Assembly: GCF_003668875.1 (NCBI RefSeq)
Contig: NZ_RAWM01000065.1
Span: 1-47,328 of the forward strand
Length of the DNA: 47,328 bases
Origin: Corallococcus interemptor
GTDB lineage: Bacteria > Myxococcota > Myxococcia > Myxococcales > Myxococcaceae
Direction of reading: 5' to 3'
Shown here: piece after piece, positions 1 to 8,583 of the stretch
Numbering within the stretch: position 1 is the first letter of the stretch
Layout: the number at the start of each line of letters is the position of its first letter
The notes under the pieces: model-generated
Database searches by the model: none
What the model saw: only the letters and a program-made list of their open reading frames with translations
What the model was told of the DNA's origin: nothing
Program-made: the position numbers and the translations under genes

Positions 1-2
1 TC

Positions 3-551
3 CCGGCCCCGCCGCCGCCGCCCGCGCGCAACCTGGCCATCGTCGACCGTGAGCAGGTGGAGCGCCGCATCGACCGGATGGAGAGCGCGCTGCGCGACGC
101 GATGTCCCGCACCAAGGACGCCAAGGGCCGCGAGGCCATCCGCGCCGCCATGGAGCAACTGGACAAGTTGAGCGAGTACGTGGACGACGCCGCGCCGTAC
201 GGCACGGGCATCCCGCTTCCCCAGCAGCCGATGCCACCCCCGCCGCCGGTGGTGCGCCCCATCCCGGACGCGCAGTTCCGCAGCATCACCCAGGCGATGG
301 TGCGCGAGTCCTTCCCGCGCGAGAAGCTGCGCATCCTGTCGCAGGTGGCTCCGAACGAGAACTTCCTCGTGTCGCACATCCTGACGGTGCTGGGTCAGTT
401 CTCCTTCTCCAACGACAAGCTGGAGGTGGTGCGCATCATGCGGCCCACGCTGCTGGATCCGCAGAACGGCTACCAGCTGTACCAGGCCTTCCCCTTCTCC
501 AATGACAAGGAGAAGCTCCAGTCCATCCTCGACAGCGGCGGCCACTACTAG
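3..551 (+). CDS. DUF4476-domain protein, 3' part (5' end outside window)
   Basis: The reading frame is open from the first complete codon at position 3, so the N-terminus lies upstream of the window. The visible part opens with a Pro/Ala-rich stretch, then a charged helix (ERRIDRMESALRDAM). It ends in about 90 residues that resemble DUF4476: repeated FSNDK motifs, VRIMRPTLLDPQNGYQLY and a final helix. DUF4476 is a small helical domain common in secreted or surface proteins of Myxococcota and Bacteroidota; its biochemical role is unknown. The stop codon TAG is at 549-551, and a convergent gene ends 11 bases later. A GTG at 57 could be read as a start, but the upstream codons continue in frame with similar composition, so I treat the gene as truncated by the window edge. 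Confidence 0.75.
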   Translation, partial: PAPPPPPARNLAIVDREQVERRIDRMESALRDAMSRTKDAKGREAIRAAMEQLDKLSEYVDDAAPYGTGIPLPQQPMPPPPPVVRPIPDAQFRSITQAMVRESFPREKLRILSQVAPNENFLVSHILTVLGQFSFSNDKLEVVRIMRPTLLDPQNGYQLYQAFPFSNDKEKLQSILDSGGHY

Positions 552-562
552 CCTTCGATGCT

Positions 563-1105
563 TCAGCGCCGGAGCGCGGACCAGATGGCCCGCGCCTCCG
601 GCGAGTCCGCGGTGGCATGCACGCTGGCCACCACCCGCCCTTGCGCGTCCAGCGCCAGGACGTAGGGCGTGTCGCTGGAGGAGAGTCCCAGCGCCTTGGC
701 CATGCCGCCGTTCTTGTCCATCCAGGTGGACTGCCAGTAGTCCCTGGGCACCTGGCCCTTCGCCTTGCCCCGCGCGGTCCCCTCGCTGACGAAGAACGGC
801 AGCTTGAGGGTGATGAGCGACTGGCGCCGCACCGAGTCCTCCAGGTGCCGGTCCGCCTCCGCGAACCAGCCGCGCATCCTGTCCCCCGCGTCCTTGTCGG
901 TGATGACGACCATCAGGGTGGGCGCCCCCTTCAGCTCCTCGCTCTCATGCGGCCGGGCCGTCAGGTCCTTCGCGGCGAACTCCGGCAGCGGCTGCCCCTT
1001 CTCCGGCAGCGCGAGCGCGCCCGGGGCCAGCAAGAGCCCCCCGACCAGCGCAGGCATGGCGAGCATGGGACGTCCCCACCCGGACTCTCTGTGTTGGCGA
1101 GCCAT
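563..1105 (-). CDS. Exported thioredoxin-fold protein, YtfJ-like, without cysteines
   Basis: The protein has 180 residues. It opens with a signal peptide (arginine-containing start, hydrophobic core ALVGGLLLAPGALA). The mature part starts KGQPLPEFAAKDLTA, the usual opening of TlpA/redoxin-type domains. The C-terminal half, with WMDKNGGMAKALGL followed by VLALDAQGRVVASV, resembles the periplasmic YtfJ family, a thioredoxin-fold group. There is no cysteine anywhere, so it cannot be a classical CxxC oxidoreductase. I chose the ATG at 1105 because the signal peptide follows directly; an in-frame start at 1129 would add eight residues. The function is unknown; the likely location is the periplasm. 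Confidence 0.6.
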   Translation of the reverse strand: MARQHRESGWGRPMLAMPALVGGLLLAPGALALPEKGQPLPEFAAKDLTARPHESEELKGAPTLMVVITDKDAGDRMRGWFAEADRHLEDSVRRQSLITLKLPFFVSEGTARGKAKGQVPRDYWQSTWMDKNGGMAKALGLSSSDTPYVLALDAQGRVVASVHATADSPEARAIWSALRR

Positions 1106-1237
1106 GGGACGACAGGTGCTCACGCCCACGCCCTTTCCCTAGCAGCCGGGATGGCGGCGCACGCCAGGCTGCCTGCTTTGCGTGGAAATCCGGTAGCGTC
1201 GGGGTCCTCCACCACCCCCCTCCCGGGAGTCCCCCCC

Positions 1238-2713
1238 TTGAGAACCGTTTCCCTCGCGCTGCTCCTGTTGCCACTGACGGGCAGCGCGGCCGTGAAGAGC
1301 GTCTCCACCGTGACCGAACTCCAGGCCGCGCTGTCGTCCGCGAAGGCCGGCGACGAGATCGTCCTGGAGGACGGCACGTACACCGTCAACGCGAACCTGA
1401 GCTGCTCGGCGGAGGGCACCCAGGCCGCGCCCATCACGGTGCGAGCGAAGAACCGCCACGCGGCCGTCGTGCGCTTCAACGCGCTGGAGGGCTTCAAGGT
1501 GTCCGGCCGCTACTGGACCTTCGACGGCCTCACCGTGGAGGGCATCTGCGCGAACGACCAGAACTGCGAGCACGCCTTCCACGTCACCGGTCACGCGGAG
1601 AACTTCGTGCTGCGCAACAGCCGCGTGCGCGACTTCAACTCGCAGCTCAAGGCGAACGCGTCGCAGAACGGCAGCGGCGTCTGGGAGATGCCGCACAAGG
1701 GCCTCATCGAGCGCAATGAAATCTACGACACGCGCGCGCGCGCGACGTCCACGCCCGTCAACAAGCTGAACATCGACACGGGCGATGACTGGGTGGTCCG
1801 CGACAACGAGATTCACGACTTCGCCAGGCAGGGCGGCGGCATTCCCTACGGCGCCTTCATGAAGAGCGGCGGCAAGCGGGGCCTCTTCGAGCGCAACCGC
1901 GTCCTGTGCGTGAAGGACCTGCCGCTCACGGGCGCGAATGACACGCGCATCGGCCTGTCCTTCGGCGGTGGCGGCACCGGCAACCAGTTCTGTGCGCCGG
2001 CCTTCGACCCGGCCGTGCCGTGCTCGCCGGAGCACACGGACGGCATCATCCGCAACAACATCGTGGCCAACTGCTCGGACGTGGCCGTCTACCTGAACAA
2101 GGCCGCGAACACGCGCGTGCTGTTCAACACGTTCGTTGGAACGACGGGCGTGGACTACCGCTACGCCGCGTCCACCGGCGAGGCCATTGGCAACGTGATG
2201 TCGGGCCCCATCCGCACCCGCGACAGCGCCACCGTCACCCAGAGCACGAACAAGTCGAGCGTGCCCACCGCCACCTTCACGTCCTGGTACGTGGATCCGC
2301 TCAAGGGCGACCTGACGCTCAAGGGTGACGTGTCGGCCATTGGAACGGGCCCGCGGAACGCCCTGGTGCCGGAGGACTTCTGCGGGCGCGCCCGCCCCGC
2401 CACGACCACGCTGGGCGCCCTGGAGCACTCGCTGGGCAACTGCTCCGCGAGCACCGGCGGCGGCACGGATGCGGGCACCGGCGGCGGCACGGACGCGGGC
2501 ACCGGCACCACGGACGCGGGTGTCGACGCGGGCACCGGCGGCACTCCGGACGCGGGCACGGGCGGCAACCCGGACGCGGGCTCCGGCCCGGAGAAGGAGA
2601 ACCCGGGCAATGACGAGGATGAGGACGGCGGCTGCAGCGCGAGCCCGGGCCTGCTGCCCGCGCTCCTCATGCTGCTCACGCCGCTGGCCCTGCGCCGGCG
2701 CGCCCGCCGCTAG
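1238..2713 (+). CDS. Secreted parallel beta-helix enzyme, PL6/chondroitinase-B-like, with MYXO-CTERM-like tail
   Basis: The protein has 491 residues and starts at TTG 1238, preceded by GGGAG about eight bases upstream and followed at once by a signal peptide (RTVSLALLLLPLTGSAA). The body (about 20-400) begins VTELQAALSSAKAGDEIVLE, continues with AAPITVRAKN, and has repeated beta-helix rungs such as YWTFDGLTVEGI and ENFVLRNSRVRDF. This is the pattern of polysaccharide lyase family 6 and related right-handed beta-helix proteins that act on uronate-containing polymers. After the catalytic body comes a Gly/Thr/Asp-Ala-Gly linker. The end is DGGCSASPG, a hydrophobic stretch and RRRARR, matching the Gly-Cys plus helix plus Arg layout of MYXO-CTERM sorting tails. 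The family assignment is good; the substrate cannot be told. Confidence 0.75.
   Translation: MRTVSLALLLLPLTGSAAVKSVSTVTELQAALSSAKAGDEIVLEDGTYTVNANLSCSAEGTQAAPITVRAKNRHAAVVRFNALEGFKVSGRYWTFDGLTVEGICANDQNCEHAFHVTGHAENFVLRNSRVRDFNSQLKANASQNGSGVWEMPHKGLIERNEIYDTRARATSTPVNKLNIDTGDDWVVRDNEIHDFARQGGGIPYGAFMKSGGKRGLFERNRVLCVKDLPLTGANDTRIGLSFGGGGTGNQFCAPAFDPAVPCSPEHTDGIIRNNIVANCSDVAVYLNKAANTRVLFNTFVGTTGVDYRYAASTGEAIGNVMSGPIRTRDSATVTQSTNKSSVPTATFTSWYVDPLKGDLTLKGDVSAIGTGPRNALVPEDFCGRARPATTTLGALEHSLGNCSASTGGGTDAGTGGGTDAGTGTTDAGVDAGTGGTPDAGTGGNPDAGSGPEKENPGNDEDEDGGCSASPGLLPALLMLLTPLALRRRARR
2455..2586 (+). repeat. Degenerate Asp-Ala-Gly linker repeats inside the PL6-like gene
   Basis: About six degenerate copies of a unit encoding (G/T)xDAGTGG lie between the beta-helix body and the sorting tail. 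The DNA units are imperfect, 12 to 18 bases long. They probably form a flexible spacer that holds the enzyme away from the outer membrane. Confidence 0.7.
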
Positions 2714-2725
2714 TTGAAGTCACGC

Positions 2726-2756
2726 GCGAGGCGGCTGGAGGCCCCAGCCGCTTCGC
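2726..2756. terminator. Hairpin between convergent genes
   Basis: GCGGCTGG (2731-2738) pairs with CCAGCCGC (2744-2751) around a five-base loop. The stem extends outward through GCGAG/TTCGC with one G-T pair. It sits in the 52-base gap between two convergent stop codons and could end transcription from both sides. There is no clear T-run on either side. Confidence 0.4.
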
Positions 2757-2765
2757 CGCGGGTTG

Positions 2766-3215
2766 CTAGAACGCGGTGGAGACGAACAGGCCCGGCCGGA
2801 TGGCCAGGATGCCGCCCGCCACCAGCGCCAGCGACACCAGCGCGCCCACGAGCACCGCCACGTAGCCGGGCGGCACGCGCTTCGCGTCACCGGACTCCGG
2901 GGACTCCGGGCCCGCGCTCGCGGCCGCCGCGCGCCGCCGGGTGGCGCCCAGCGGGCCCTGGATGGCGCCCACCGCCAGCACCATCATCACGATGTGCCCG
3001 ATGAGCGCCGGGTAGTACCCGCGCGTCACCAGCACGCCAACGCCCACGAGCAACTGCAGCTGCAGGAACCCGGAGTAGGACGCGCCGATGATGCGCCCCA
3101 CCTTGTCGAACGGGCGCTTCGTGGCGGCAGCGAACGCGAAGTACGCGAGCGCGATGACGCCGGACAGCAGCACCAGGTAGCGAAGGCCCGAGTGGAGATG
3201 AAAGAAGAAGGTCAT
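2766..3215 (-). CDS. Small integral membrane protein with four predicted helices
   Basis: The protein has 149 residues with four hydrophobic segments at about 8-30, 48-66, 70-88 and 118-142. A polar loop before the last helix is rich in Arg, Ala, Ser and Pro. The start FFFHLHSGLRYLVLLSG has a His and Arg at the first helix, a pattern found in a widespread but uncharacterised membrane family. The gene follows the dihaem peroxidase gene by 27 bases on the same strand, so the two are probably co-transcribed. A role as membrane partner in electron transfer is possible but only inferred from position. Confidence 0.6.
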   Translation of the reverse strand: MTFFFHLHSGLRYLVLLSGVIALAYFAFAAATKRPFDKVGRIIGASYSGFLQLQLLVGVGVLVTRGYYPALIGHIVMMVLAVGAIQGPLGATRRRAAAASAGPESPESGDAKRVPPGYVAVLVGALVSLALVAGGILAIRPGLFVSTAF

Positions 3216-3242
3216 GGGCGCGAGGGTTTAGCACCCGCCGGG

Positions 3243-4355
<1,113 letters not shown>

Positions 4356-4544
4356 GTGCGGAGCCTCCCGTCAGCAGTGGAGCGCACCGTACCAGTGACC
4401 CGGGCGGCTGGCTTCGGGACGGAACGTCGCACCCACCGCGTGGGCTTTCCCGTGCCATCAGTCCGGCAGCGCCTGCCCGCATGGCGGCCCGGCGGACGCG
4501 GCCCGGGGCCTCTGCGGAACAATCTCCGCGCCGCTACCTCTTCT

Positions 4545-5321
4545 TCAAGGACCCGGCGGCGTGCCGGGGACACGCAGCGGCGCGTCCGCATGGAAGCGCG
4601 GCGCCACGGAGGACGGCGGATGCAGGACGGTGACTCGGGCGGCAAGGGGCGACAGGTGGACGTGCTCGTCTGCCGCAAGTGTCTGGGCAAGTGCGCCCGG
4701 AGCGGCGGGCAGGACCTGCCGCGCTGGCTCCAGGGAGAGCTGGCCGAGCGGGGCCTCGCCGGACAGGTGCGCATCACGCCCACGGGCTGCATGAACCAGT
4801 GCCCGCGCCGTCAGGTGACCGTGCTCGTCTCCGACTCGGAGGACGCCGAAGGCCGCATGCTGCTGGTGGAGCCCCGGCTGCAACGCGACCTGCTGCTGAA
4901 GTTCGTGGAGCGCCGCGCCCGTCCGGACGCGCCCGCCACCACGCTCGGAGACGACAGTGCGGGGCGGGGGCAGGAGCACCTCGGTGATGAACCGGTCCAC
5001 GAGGAACGCGGCCAGTAGCCCCGTGGCGGTCCCGGCGGTGTCCCACGCCAGGTCCTTCACGGAGAAGACGCTGCCGCGAGCCCGGTCGTAGACCTCCTTG
5101 CCCAGCCCCACGCCCAACCCCAGCCCCACGCCGGTGAGCGCCCGCGCGCCCGGCGAATCAAACAGCGCCGCGCCCACGCCATAGCCCACGCCCGTGGCGC
5201 CCGCGCACGCCGCGAAGTGTCTGGGCTTGTCGCTGCCAAACCAGTCATCGCCAGACGCGGCGCGGACGGAGGCCGGAGCGGCCAGGAGCACGAGGGCGGC
5301 GAGCGCGGGACGGGTGGACAT
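4545..5321 (-). CDS. YfiM/DUF2279-like exported protein with long antisense 3' extension
   Basis: The start ATG at 5321 is followed by a signal peptide (LAALVLLAAPASVRAA). Next come DKPRHFAACAGATGVGYG, LGVGLGKEVYDRARG and FSVKDLAWDTAGTATG, which match the conserved Asp/His, Lys-Glu-x-x-Asp and Asp-Leu-x-x-Asp positions of the DUF2279/YfiM family. Family members usually end soon after this helix, near position 5010 here. No stop codon occurs there, and the frame stays open to TGA at 4545, giving 258 residues. The extra 150 residues lie entirely antisense to the ferredoxin-like gene and look non-native. The core is secure; whether the extension is really part of the protein is unclear. Confidence 0.65.
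   Translation of the reverse strand: MSTRPALAALVLLAAPASVRAASGDDWFGSDKPRHFAACAGATGVGYGVGAALFDSPGARALTGVGLGLGVGLGKEVYDRARGSVFSVKDLAWDTAGTATGLLAAFLVDRFITEVLLPPPRTVVSERGGGRVRTGAALHELQQQVALQPGLHQQHAAFGVLRVGDEHGHLTARALVHAARGRDAHLSGEAPLGQLSLEPARQVLPAAPGALAQTLAADEHVHLSPLAARVTVLHPPSSVAPRFHADAPLRVPGTPPGP
4620..5018 (+). CDS. Small (2Fe-2S) ferredoxin-like protein, thioredoxin fold
   Basis: The protein has 132 residues. After a short polar start it reads VDVLVCRKCLGKCARSGG, then about 30 residues of amphipathic helix, then ITPTGCMNQCPRRQVTVLV. The cysteine spacing and the surrounding strands fit thioredoxin-like [2Fe-2S] ferredoxins and the related DUF1636 metal-binding family. I chose the ATG at 4620 because GGAGG (4608-4612) stands seven bases before it. 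Homology appears to end near LKFVERR (about position 4915). The last 30 residues have odd composition and lie antisense to the coding part of the YfiM-like gene. The whole gene lies opposite the open 3' end of that gene. Confidence 0.7.
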   Translation: MQDGDSGGKGRQVDVLVCRKCLGKCARSGGQDLPRWLQGELAERGLAGQVRITPTGCMNQCPRRQVTVLVSDSEDAEGRMLLVEPRLQRDLLLKFVERRARPDAPATTLGDDSAGRGQEHLGDEPVHEERGQ

Positions 5322-5413
5322 GCATCCATCCTGTAGCATCCCCCACACGGGGTGCGACCTGGGCCGGGAGTGAAAATCCGGGTCGTTTCCACGCTTGCCG
5401 ACCCCCACGGTGG

Positions 5414-6553
5414 GTGCGTTTTGGAGACGAGGCCCGAAGCTGGGCTTATGCTCGGACCGTTTTGAAAGGCTTCGCTCCCTCGCTCAACTTCCGGCAGACC
5501 CGGCACCCCGCGCTGGATGGCGCGCGAGGACTGGCCGTGCTCGCCATGGTGATGGGTCACACGCTGGATGCGCTGCTGGCGCCCGCGTTCCGGGACCACC
5601 CGTGGGTCCAGGAGTATTGGAAGCTCCGGGGCATCACCGCGCCGCTGTTCCTGCTGGTGAGCGGCTGGGCGGTGGTGATGGCGCTGGGCACGAAGCCTGG
5701 GGCCGCGAAGGACTCCTTCGGCCGCCGCTTCCGCCGGGCGCTGCTGCTGCTCTTCCTGGGCTACCTGCTGCACTGGCCGGGCTGGGGCGCGGTGCGTGAG
5801 CTGGGCTTCAGTGATGCCATGCTGCGCAAGGTGTTCCAGTTCGACGCGCTCCAGTGCATTGGCGCGGCGCTGCTGCTGGGCGCGATGGCGCTGGTGGTGA
5901 CGCCGAACCGGGGCGCGCGGGCGCTGCTCCTGGGCGGGCTGGCGGTGGGCATCCCGCTGGCGAGCGCCGGGATGTGGCACGCGGGCGAGCACCTGCCGGT
6001 GCCGCTGCAGCAGTTCATTGGCAACGGGGAGGGCAGCCGCTTCCCGTTCTTCCCCTGGGCGGGCTTCTTCTTCGCGGGCGCGTTCGCCGCGCAGCTTCTG
6101 CACCTGCTCAAGCCGGGCCTGGCGCAAGGCTTCTCGCTGCTCGCGCTGGGCGGGGCGCTGCTGGGGCTCACCCACCAGGTGCCCGTGGAGTGGACGCCCA
6201 CCAGCCCCACGATGGTGATGTACCGCGTGGCGCAGGGCCTGCTGGTGCTGGGCGTGGTGAACCTGCTGCCACAGCGCTTGAGCGGCCTGCTGGCGCCGCT
6301 GGGCCGGCTGTCGCTGTGGATCTACGTGCTGCACCTGCCGGTGGTGTACGGCTGGGCGGACATCGCGGGCCTCTCGCAGCGCATCGGTCCCCGGCTGGGC
6401 ATGGCCGCGGCGATGGGCGTCTCCGTGGCGCTGCTGGTGGGCTGCTACCTCGTCGCCCGCCTGGGCCGCTGGGCCCGCGAGCAGGCCCGTCCCTGGCGCG
6501 CCGGCTCCACCACGCTGGGCGCCAGCGTGGGCACCGCGCGCCTGGGCCAGTAG
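5414..6553 (+). CDS. Multi-pass membrane protein, DUF1624 (HGSNAT-like acyltransferase) family
   Basis: The product has up to 379 residues and about ten hydrophobic segments. The opening HPALDGARGLAVLAMVMGHTLDALL matches the start of DUF1624/heparan-alpha-glucosaminide N-acetyltransferase-like proteins, where a conserved Asp-x-x-Arg-Gly and a membrane His are typical. A later segment, RLSLWIYVLHLPVVYGW, resembles the closing part of that family and of acyltransferase 3 proteins. The likely role is transfer of an acyl group across the inner membrane to a sugar or lipid; the substrate is unknown. The start is uncertain: GTG 5414 or TTG 5462 are both possible, with no strong ribosome site at either. 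Confidence 0.75.
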   Translation: MRFGDEARSWAYARTVLKGFAPSLNFRQTRHPALDGARGLAVLAMVMGHTLDALLAPAFRDHPWVQEYWKLRGITAPLFLLVSGWAVVMALGTKPGAAKDSFGRRFRRALLLLFLGYLLHWPGWGAVRELGFSDAMLRKVFQFDALQCIGAALLLGAMALVVTPNRGARALLLGGLAVGIPLASAGMWHAGEHLPVPLQQFIGNGEGSRFPFFPWAGFFFAGAFAAQLLHLLKPGLAQGFSLLALGGALLGLTHQVPVEWTPTSPTMVMYRVAQGLLVLGVVNLLPQRLSGLLAPLGRLSLWIYVLHLPVVYGWADIAGLSQRIGPRLGMAAAMGVSVALLVGCYLVARLGRWAREQARPWRAGSTTLGASVGTARLGQ

Positions 6554-6562
6554 GCGCGGCTT

Positions 6563-7765
6563 TCAGCCTCCGGAGCCGGTGCGCGGCAGCTTCGCGGGAG
6601 GCTCGGTGGCGTTTCCACGCGCCACCAGCTCGCGCGTCACGGACTCCAGCGCGCTGATGCGGCGGCCCGCGCGGCCCCGGGCCCACGTGGCCACCTGGGG
6701 CGCCTTGAGCAGCTCCACGGCCTGCTCCACGCCGCCCGCCTTGCCCTTGAGCGCCCGCGCCGTGGCCAGCCGCACGTTGCGCGCGGCCCTGCGCGCCAGG
6801 CCCCCGTTCCTCAGCAGGTCCAGGGCGAACGTGGTCCACACCGTCAGCTCGTCGTCCGGGCGCAGGAAGGCCTCGAAGCGGGCCAGCGCCTGGGCGCGCG
6901 GCTCACCGGCGCGCAGCTCCTCTTCCGTCAGCTCGACGTGCAGGGGCGTGCTGTGCGCCAGCGGCTGCTCCGGCGCGATCACGGCCTCGAAGCGCTCGCC
7001 CGTCGCGTAGCGGACCGCCACCAGGTGCACCAGCTCCGGAGGAATCCCGCTCTCCAGCGGGTGCGCGTTCGCCTCCGCGTAGAAGAGCACCAGGCGCTCC
7101 GAGGCGTCCGCCAGCGAGCGCAGCTCCAGCGGCGGGCGCCACTCGCCCTTGTAGATGCGGCGGCGGTTGGGCCCGGTGCGCGTCTCCTGCCGCTCCAGCT
7201 GCGTGTCCACCATGAACTCGAACGCGCCCAGCATGCGGTCGAAGTAGTCCGGCTTGCCCTCCAGCTGGCCCAGGATTTCCGCCACCGCCTCGATGGTGGA
7301 GACGCAGTGGTCCGCCGGCTCCGCGCGGATGCGGTAGTTGCTCGGGCGGCGAGGCACGAAGCCGATGCGCGGCAGCGCCGCGAGCACCGGGTTGCGCATC
7401 ACCACCTTCTTCGCCTGGGGCCAGGTGCCGTCCACGACGATGAGCGTCTCCGGCGGGTTCGCCTGGGCCTCCTCCACGGAGATGGCGTCCTCGCCCGGGA
7501 AGAGCACCGCGACGCGCTCCGGGTGCTTCGCCAGCTCCGCCAGCCGGGCGTGGCCGGTGAAGTCCACGCCCCGGTGCAGCTCCGAGTTGGGCAGCGACAG
7601 GTGCGCCATGCGCGCCGTGCCAATGGCCACGCGCCGCTCGCGGGGATGCTGGAGGAACACCACGCGCGTGCGCGTCTGGAGCTGGGGGACGTGCGCGCAG
7701 TAGCACGCGCTTTCAGGACGCAGACACTTGATGCAGAAGGTACGCACGGTGAGGCCCTTTATCAC
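6563..7765 (-). CDS. DTW-domain tRNA-uridine aminocarboxypropyltransferase with extra C-terminal domain
   Basis: The first 220 residues are a DTW domain. They contain N-terminal Cys residues (C11, C14, C21, C23), the signature DGTWPQAKK (112-120), and YRIRAEPADHCVSTIEA (144-160). This family includes E. coli TapT (YfiP), which makes acp3U in tRNA using S-adenosylmethionine. Known family members are about 200-250 residues, but this one has 400. Residues about 223-330 form a second domain (LVLFYAEANAHPLE, LVAVRYATGERFEAVI, HVELTEEELRAG, WTTFALDLL). Its layout resembles DnaQ/RNase T-type exonucleases with most catalytic acids replaced. The rest is a helical tail with a Pro/Gly-rich end. The DTW call is firm; the second domain is an inference. 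Confidence 0.85.
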   Translation of the reverse strand: MIKGLTVRTFCIKCLRPESACYCAHVPQLQTRTRVVFLQHPRERRVAIGTARMAHLSLPNSELHRGVDFTGHARLAELAKHPERVAVLFPGEDAISVEEAQANPPETLIVVDGTWPQAKKVVMRNPVLAALPRIGFVPRRPSNYRIRAEPADHCVSTIEAVAEILGQLEGKPDYFDRMLGAFEFMVDTQLERQETRTGPNRRRIYKGEWRPPLELRSLADASERLVLFYAEANAHPLESGIPPELVHLVAVRYATGERFEAVIAPEQPLAHSTPLHVELTEEELRAGEPRAQALARFEAFLRPDDELTVWTTFALDLLRNGGLARRAARNVRLATARALKGKAGGVEQAVELLKAPQVATWARGRAGRRISALESVTRELVARGNATEPPAKLPRTGSGG

Positions 7766-7842
7766 GCCCTCGGGCGAAGCGGCCGGGACGCCCTGCTCGC
7801 CCCCTCCCCTGCCCGGCCGGGAACGGCTACATGGAGGGGACC

Positions 7843-8583
7843 GTGAACCTGCTCCTGCTCTTCGACGAGGACTTCCAGCCGGACGGCACCGCCCGCCTCA
7901 CCGGCCGCCGCGCCCAGCACGCCCGCGAGGTCCTCAAGGCCGAACCCGGCGAATCCCTGCGCGTGGGCCGCCTCAACGGCCTCACCGGCACGGGCGAGGT
8001 GCTGGAGAACTCGCCCGGCGTGCTCCACCTGCGCGTGGACCTGACCGAAGCGCCCCCGCCCCGGGCCGGCGTGGACCTGCTGCTGGCCATCCCGCGCCCC
8101 AAGGCGCTCAAGAAGGTCCTGCCCGCCGTGGCGTCGCTGGGCGTGGACCGCATCGTGCTGGTGAACGCGGCCCGCGTGGAGAAGAGCTACTTCGACTCCA
8201 AGGTGCTCAACGAGGCCTTCGTCCGCGAGCTGCTCCTCCAGGGCCTGGAGCAGGCCCGCGACACGCGCCTGCCGGAGGTGCTCATCCGCGAGCGCTTCCG
8301 CCCCTTCGTCGAGGACGAGCTGGACACCGTCTTCGGCCCGGAGGCCCTGCGCCTGCTCCCCCACCCGCCCGCCGCCCACTCCCTCCAGGCCGGGGACATC
8401 GCGAGCGCCACGAGGGTGGTGCTCGCCATCGGTCCGGACGGCGGCTGGGTGCCCTTCGAGGCCCAGCTGCTGGAGGCGCACGCCTTCCAGCCCTTCTCAC
8501 TGGGCCCCCGCATCCTGCGCGTGGAGACGGCGGTGCCGGTGCTGCTGGGTCAGGTGACGCTGCTCAAGGCGCCGGCGCCGTAG
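7843..8583 (+). CDS. rsmE: 16S rRNA m3U1498 methyltransferase RsmE
   Basis: The product has 246 residues. An N-terminal PUA-like part (LTGRRAQHAREVLKAEPGE) precedes a SPOUT-knot domain. The C-terminal motifs AIGPDGGWVPFE and SLGPRILRVETA form the S-adenosylmethionine-binding knot of RsmE, which methylates U1498 of 16S rRNA in the assembled 30S subunit. I chose GTG 7843 because GGAGG (7833-7837) stands five bases before it; an ATG at 7831 would place this ribosome site inside the gene. Its last 20 bases overlap the end of the convergent DUF2914 gene. Confidence 0.92.
   Translation: MNLLLLFDEDFQPDGTARLTGRRAQHAREVLKAEPGESLRVGRLNGLTGTGEVLENSPGVLHLRVDLTEAPPPRAGVDLLLAIPRPKALKKVLPAVASLGVDRIVLVNAARVEKSYFDSKVLNEAFVRELLLQGLEQARDTRLPEVLIRERFRPFVEDELDTVFGPEALRLLPHPPAAHSLQAGDIASATRVVLAIGPDGGWVPFEAQLLEAHAFQPFSLGPRILRVETAVPVLLGQVTLLKAPAP

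Noticed and set aside
617-1237. Upstream extension of the PL6-like frame to 617
   Set aside because: It lies antisense to the exported YtfJ-like gene and would hide the signal peptide that begins at 1238.
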